39,598 nucleotides of DNA from contig JALSHI010000068.1 in the NCBI GenBank assembly GCA_026982315.1, forward strand, positions 1-39,598, given 5' to 3'. Numbering within the stretch: position 1 is the stretch's first letter; every line of letters starts with the position of its first letter. The translations under genes were made by a program, and so were the position numbers. Below, one piece after another: positions 35,730 through 39,598 of the stretch. The DNA comes from Lysobacterales bacterium. GTDB taxonomy: Bacteria; Pseudomonadota; Gammaproteobacteria; Xanthomonadales; Marinicellaceae. The notes beneath the pieces were generated by a model. The model did not search any database and was not told where the DNA came from. It was given only the letters and a program-made list of their open reading frames with translations.

Positions 35730-37604
35730 GTGATTTTTCCACAAGAGTACGACGTGATTGTGGTGGGCGGCGGTCATGCCGGCACAGAGGCGGCGCTGGC
35801 CGCTGCGCGCCTGGGGGCAAACACCTTGCTTCTGACTCACAATATTGAAACCATTGGCCAAATGAGCTGTAACCCGGCCATTGGCGGCATTGGCAAAGGC
35901 CACTTGGTCAAGGAAATTGACGCCATGGGCGGCGTTATGGCACAAGCCGCAGACCACGCAGGTATCCAATTTCGAATTCTCAATTCACGCAAAGGTGCAG
36001 CCGTGCGCGCTACCCGCGCCCAATGCGACCGCACCTTGTATCGGAATTTCATCCGCCAGGCTGTGGAAAACCAGCCCAACCTCACCCTTTTTCAACAAGG
36101 TGTCGAAGATCTGCTGATTGAAAATGACCGCGTCACCGGCTGTGTCACGCAAATGGGCTTAACCTTCAAAGCCCAGGCGGTGGTGCTCACCGTCGGCACT
36201 TTTCTCGGTGGTAAAATTCACATTGGCTTGTCCAACTATCAGGGCGGCCGGGCCGGCGATCCGCCAGCAACCATTCTGGCCCAGCGCCTGCGCGCACTGC
36301 CCTTTCAGGTGGATCGTCTGAAAACCGGCACGCCGCCGCGCATTGACGGCCGCAGTGTGAATTTCAGCGTCATGCAGGAGCAGCCCGGTGACCAGCCGGT
36401 ACCGGTTTTTTCCTATTTGGGCTCGCCCGAGGCACACCCACCGCAAGTGAGTTGCTATATTACGCACACCAATGCAAAAACCCATGAGATTATTCGTGGC
36501 GGCCTGGATCGCTCACCCATGTATTCGGGCGTTATTGAGGGTGTCGGTCCGCGCTATTGCCCATCCATTGAAGACAAAATCATACGCTTTGCTGACAAAT
36601 CATCACACCAGATATTTGTTGAACCTGAAGGACTGAACACACACGAACTCTACCCCAATGGTATTTCCACCAGTTTGCCTTTCGATGTTCAACTGCAACT
36701 GGTGCGCTCTATCGCAGGCTTTGAAAAGGCGCATATTACGCGGCCAGGTTACGCCATTGAATACGACTACTTCGACCCCCGCGGCTTGCAACCCAGTCTG
36801 CAAACCCGTTATGTGGAAAACCTGTTTTTCGCCGGACAAATCAATGGCACCACCGGTTACGAAGAAGCCGCCGCCCAAGGGTTGATCGCCGGCATGAATG
36901 CGGCTTTGACGGTGGCCGGAAAACCCACCTGGACGCCTCGGCGGGATGAGGCCTATATCGGCGTTTTAATTGACGATTTGATTACCCGAGGCACCCAGGA
37001 GCCTTACCGCATGTTCACCTCCCGGGCCGAGTACCGGTTGCTCTTGCGGGAAGACAACGCGGATTTTCGTCTTACTCCCAAAGCCCGGGAACTGGGACTG
37101 ATTGACGATCAGCGCTGGCGGGCATTCAAAGCTCGCAAGGATGCGGTGGAGAAAGAACTGCAGCATCTGAAGGCCATGTGGCTTAGCCCCGGCAATGAAA
37201 CCGGCAAGGCCTTTATGGAAAAAACCGGCTTGCCTTTGACTAAGGAAGTAACTGCTTTTGATCTCTTGCGACGGCCGGAAATCTCATATGCCACCTTGCG
37301 GGAAATCCCCGGTCTGACAAATGGCTTGCACCAAGATGACCATATTGAGCAGGTGGAGATTCAGGCGCAATATGCTGGCTATCTGGAGCGGCAGCAACTG
37401 GAAATTGAAAAAGCGCGATTACACGAAGACAAGGTGATTCCGCCGCACTTCGACTACCAGCAAGTCAAGGGATTAAGCGCCGAGTTGACCGAAAAGCTCA
37501 AGCAGCAACAACCCCATACCATTGGGCAGGCTGCCCGTATTCCGGGGATGACGCCCGCAGCCATCAGCCTGTTACTGGTCTACCTCAAAAAAGCCGCCGC
37601 ATAG
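35730..37604 (+). CDS. mnmG: tRNA uridine-34 5-carboxymethylaminomethyl modification enzyme MnmG (GidA)
   Basis: A 624-residue FAD protein that with MnmE modifies wobble uridine 34 of tRNAs. Seen are the FAD dinucleotide fold [64 protein letters not shown] and the C-terminal helical MnmE-binding domain (LREIPGLTN and onward). The start was set at GTG 35730, seven bases after GAGGG; a TTG at 35727 is equally in frame. Length is normal. The usual downstream neighbour rsmG (gidB) is absent; the next gene is convergent, 23 bases away. Confidence 0.95.
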   Translation: MIFPQEYDVIVVGGGHAGTEAALAAARLGANTLLLTHNIETIGQMSCNPAIGGIGKGHLVKEIDAMGGVMAQAADHAGIQFRILNSRKGAAVRATRAQCDRTLYRNFIRQAVENQPNLTLFQQGVEDLLIENDRVTGCVTQMGLTFKAQAVVLTVGTFLGGKIHIGLSNYQGGRAGDPPATILAQRLRALPFQVDRLKTGTPPRIDGRSVNFSVMQEQPGDQPVPVFSYLGSPEAHPPQVSCYITHTNAKTHEIIRGGLDRSPMYSGVIEGVGPRYCPSIEDKIIRFADKSSHQIFVEPEGLNTHELYPNGISTSLPFDVQLQLVRSIAGFEKAHITRPGYAIEYDYFDPRGLQPSLQTRYVENLFFAGQINGTTGYEEAAAQGLIAGMNAALTVAGKPTWTPRRDEAYIGVLIDDLITRGTQEPYRMFTSRAEYRLLLREDNADFRLTPKARELGLIDDQRWRAFKARKDAVEKELQHLKAMWLSPGNETGKAFMEKTGLPLTKEVTAFDLLRRPEISYATLREIPGLTNGLHQDDHIEQVEIQAQYAGYLERQQLEIEKARLHEDKVIPPHFDYQQVKGLSAELTEKLKQQQPHTIGQAARIPGMTPAAISLLLVYLKKAAA

Positions 37605-37627
37605 ATCTGCTCGAGACTCCTGGCGCT

Positions 37628-38827
37628 TCACGAGCCAGCTTGCCGCATCAACCAGTGCTTCAGTGGTGACAGTGATTGCACTGCCTGCAAGGCCAGGTTC
37701 CGTACCGGGCTTTTGATATGCGCATCGTCCCGGAACACATGGTTGATGAGACTCATCAGCTCGGCGGCCTCTTTCGCCTGACTCAAGCGCTGACGCGCAT
37801 AGCGTCGCAAGGCCAGCGCCACCTCATCGGCATGCCGCCAGCTGATTCCCTGCATCTCCCTGACCAAGGCCGCAATATCCTGCAAACCCAGATTCACGCC
37901 TTGTCCGGCCAGCGGATGCACCACATGGGCGGCGTCACCGGCAAGTACCACCGGCCCTGAAACAAACGTCGCCGCCAACTGCTTGCGCAAAGGAAAAACC
38001 GCACGCGGGTGGCTCGCTATCACCTTGAGAGAAAAACCTAAAGAGGGGTGATTTATTGCTTCCTCCAGGCGCTGGCCAAAGACATCATCGGCACAATGCA
38101 GCAACGCTTCCACCTGGGCATCTGGCACCGACCAGACAATGGAAAACAATCCAGGCTTGCCGGCTGGAAGCATGCCCACGGGGCCGCCGGGGGCAAAAGC
38201 CTGCATGGCGGTTTCCTCTGGGGCGCCCTCAAGCGTAACATACGTGACAATGCCCTCTTGCCCATATGAAAACGCACTCACCTCGATACCGGCCAACTGC
38301 CGTGTTGCCGATGCCGAACCATCTGCCGCCAGTACCCGATGCGTGCTGAGAACACCATTGGCCCGGGTTTTTATCTGCGCGCGACGACCGCGGGAAGCTC
38401 TCTCCATATCCAACTTATCGATGCAATCCGGCACCAGTACTTCAACACCCCCGTCAGTCAGGCACTGCCAGGCCGCTTGCCGCAGATTCTGGTTTTCGAT
38501 AATGACGCCCAACGCTGGTTGGCGGCTGAAGTCGGCGGAAAACTGTAACTGCCGGCCGCTGCGGGCGTCCCATACGCGCATGTGCCGATAAATACCCAGC
38601 CGGTTTTTATCGACATGCGCCCAAATACCCTGAGTCTGTAACCAGCGAATATTGGTCCATGACAAAGCTGAAACACGCAACTGACGGTCGGCAGGCATGT
38701 GTGCATCAGGGGGGGCGCTTCTTTCCACCATGGCCACCCGGCGCCCCTGACGCGTCAATGCCACAGCCGCGCTGGCGCCCACCATGCCACCTCCGGCAAC
38801 CACAAAGTCCAGCTCATTCCAGACCAT
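37628..38827 (-). CDS. ubiI: Ubiquinone-biosynthesis FAD hydroxylase, UbiI type
   Basis: A 399-residue flavoprotein monooxygenase of the UbiH/UbiI/VisC family, hydroxylating the ring of a ubiquinone precursor. Motifs: GGGMVGASAA (FAD, residues 12-21), LRVSALSWTN, ADGSASATRQLAGIE and the second FAD motif GDAAHVVHPLAGQGVNLG. It lies 39 bases downstream of a UbiH-type gene, the same order as the pseudomonad ubiH-ubiI pair, so UbiI (C5 hydroxylation) is the best call; family members differ in regioselectivity and cannot be told apart by motif alone. AGGA lies 10 bases before the ATG. Confidence 0.83.
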   Translation of the reverse strand: MVWNELDFVVAGGGMVGASAAVALTRQGRRVAMVERSAPPDAHMPADRQLRVSALSWTNIRWLQTQGIWAHVDKNRLGIYRHMRVWDARSGRQLQFSADFSRQPALGVIIENQNLRQAAWQCLTDGGVEVLVPDCIDKLDMERASRGRRAQIKTRANGVLSTHRVLAADGSASATRQLAGIEVSAFSYGQEGIVTYVTLEGAPEETAMQAFAPGGPVGMLPAGKPGLFSIVWSVPDAQVEALLHCADDVFGQRLEEAINHPSLGFSLKVIASHPRAVFPLRKQLAATFVSGPVVLAGDAAHVVHPLAGQGVNLGLQDIAALVREMQGISWRHADEVALALRRYARQRLSQAKEAAELMSLINHVFRDDAHIKSPVRNLALQAVQSLSPLKHWLMRQAGS

Positions 38828-38866
38828 GGGAAAGCGTCCTGTTAACGGAGTGTAAATTGGTGAAGA

Positions 38867-39598
38867 TCACAATATTTCCCCGACTGGAGGCCTGAGCAAG
38901 GGCGGAACCACACCGCGGAAACCCGAACCATGACGAAACAACCGCGCCTGCAAGGATGGTGACAATGCAGTGGCCAGTACAGCCAGAGAACGGCCAACGG
39001 CCACCGGCAAGGCATCAATGGCAAACCAACGCATTAAATCGTCGGTATATTTCAGGGTCCTTTGCTGGTCGGGGCGGCGTTGAGACTGATAGTGTTCCAG
39101 CACTGACAGGTCACCCAGGGGGCGATGCTCGGCTCGTGCCTGGCACAATGTTTCCACCAGTTGCGCCACGTCGCGCACTGCCAGGTTCAATCCCTGGGCA
39201 GAGACCGGCGAAAGGGTGTGAGCGGCATTACCCATGAGCACCACCCCCGGCACCACCTGCTGTGGCACTTCAATCCGGTGTAAAGGATAAGACGAACGGC
39301 GCCCCACTTTTATCAGTCGCCCCAGACGATACCCAAACCGCTCCCAGGCGGCGTGACAAAACGTCTCGTCATCCATGGCCAGCAGCTGTTCGGCTTGTAT
39401 TTTCGGCACTGACCAGACAAAGCCGCAACGCCCCTGCCGAAAGGGCAACATCGCCACCGGGCCATCTGCGCTCAGACATTCGAAAGCCCGGCCATTGTGG
39501 GGTTGTTCGGTGAGCACATTGCAGATAATGGCCGTTTTCCGGTAATCATGTTGGCGGGTTTTCAGCCCCAACTGCTGCCGCACAGGCGACAAGGCACC
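38867..39598 (-). CDS. ubiH: Ubiquinone-biosynthesis FAD hydroxylase, UbiH type (5' end beyond window)
   Basis: The last ~243 codons of a flavoprotein monooxygenase; the frame is open through the window edge, where GA followed by LSPVRQQLGL is the typical motif after the FAD-fold centre. The second FAD motif reads GNAAHTLSPVSAQGLNLAVRD; the GNAA start points to UbiH (C8 hydroxylation), but most UbiH read GNAAQTLHPIAGQGFNLGLRD, so this one differs at several positions. The C-terminus carries the usual helical end. It is upstream of the UbiI-type gene in the same direction. Confidence 0.82.
   Translation of the reverse strand, partial: GALSPVRQQLGLKTRQHDYRKTAIICNVLTEQPHNGRAFECLSADGPVAMLPFRQGRCGFVWSVPKIQAEQLLAMDDETFCHAAWERFGYRLGRLIKVGRRSSYPLHRIEVPQQVVPGVVLMGNAAHTLSPVSAQGLNLAVRDVAQLVETLCQARAEHRPLGDLSVLEHYQSQRRPDQQRTLKYTDDLMRWFAIDALPVAVGRSLAVLATALSPSLQARLFRHGSGFRGVVPPLLRPPVGEIL

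Overview
This window reads as a chromosomal segment of a respiring, ubiquinone-using gammaproteobacterium of moderate GC content. The evidence is Coq7 together with UbiI- and UbiH-type hydroxylases, a full rsxABCDGE (rnf) operon linked to nth, a contiguous trpEGDC set, a Mg-type HemB, the pilMNOPQ type IV pilus operon and a methylcitrate locus. I cannot fix a genus from sequence alone. No prophage, insertion sequence, integrase or CRISPR array was seen. Genes are tightly packed, often with 1-14 nt overlaps.

Layout, left to right. 1-3410: the end of an unidentified reading frame, then an outer-membrane porin-like protein, a zinc/manganese-type ABC binding protein and its permease; no ATPase gene is in view. 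3469-7064: prpBCD for propionate breakdown by the methylcitrate cycle, closed by a perfect bidirectional terminator that it shares with a convergent DUF481 outer-membrane protein. 7960-9893: a GlcF-type iron-sulfur subunit without glcD/glcE, then coq7. 10016-15786: trpE, trpG, a possible 28-residue membrane peptide, trpD, trpC, a YihY/BrkB membrane protein and a TlpA-type thioredoxin lipoprotein, all on the plus strand.

15936-17395: a minus-strand lipoprotein made of two similar halves and a 407-base divergent intergenic region with two TGTGA-type dyads. 17396-23961: rsxA-B-C-D-G-E, a DUF2238 membrane protein and nth, probably one transcript. 23999-25857: hemB-aroE on the minus strand. 26024-27160: a receiver-receiver-PAS protein that stops without an output domain. 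27249-35076 (minus): pilM-N-O-P-Q followed by a 907-residue lipoprotein with tandem Ig-like units, the most unusual gene here. Upstream of pilM is a CRP/Vfr-like site, then a CAU-anticodon tRNA. 35730-39598: mnmG on the plus strand, convergent with two ubiquinone-pathway hydroxylases, the last cut by the window edge.

Most genes are housekeeping and were assigned from family motifs. The parts that are not routine are the Ig-like lipoprotein appended to the pilus operon, the output-less receiver-PAS protein, the duplicated-domain lipoprotein, the small membrane ORF between trpG and trpD, and the DUF2238 gene embedded between rsxE and nth. I did not find a clear new multi-gene system; the pilus-linked Ig lipoprotein is the best lead.
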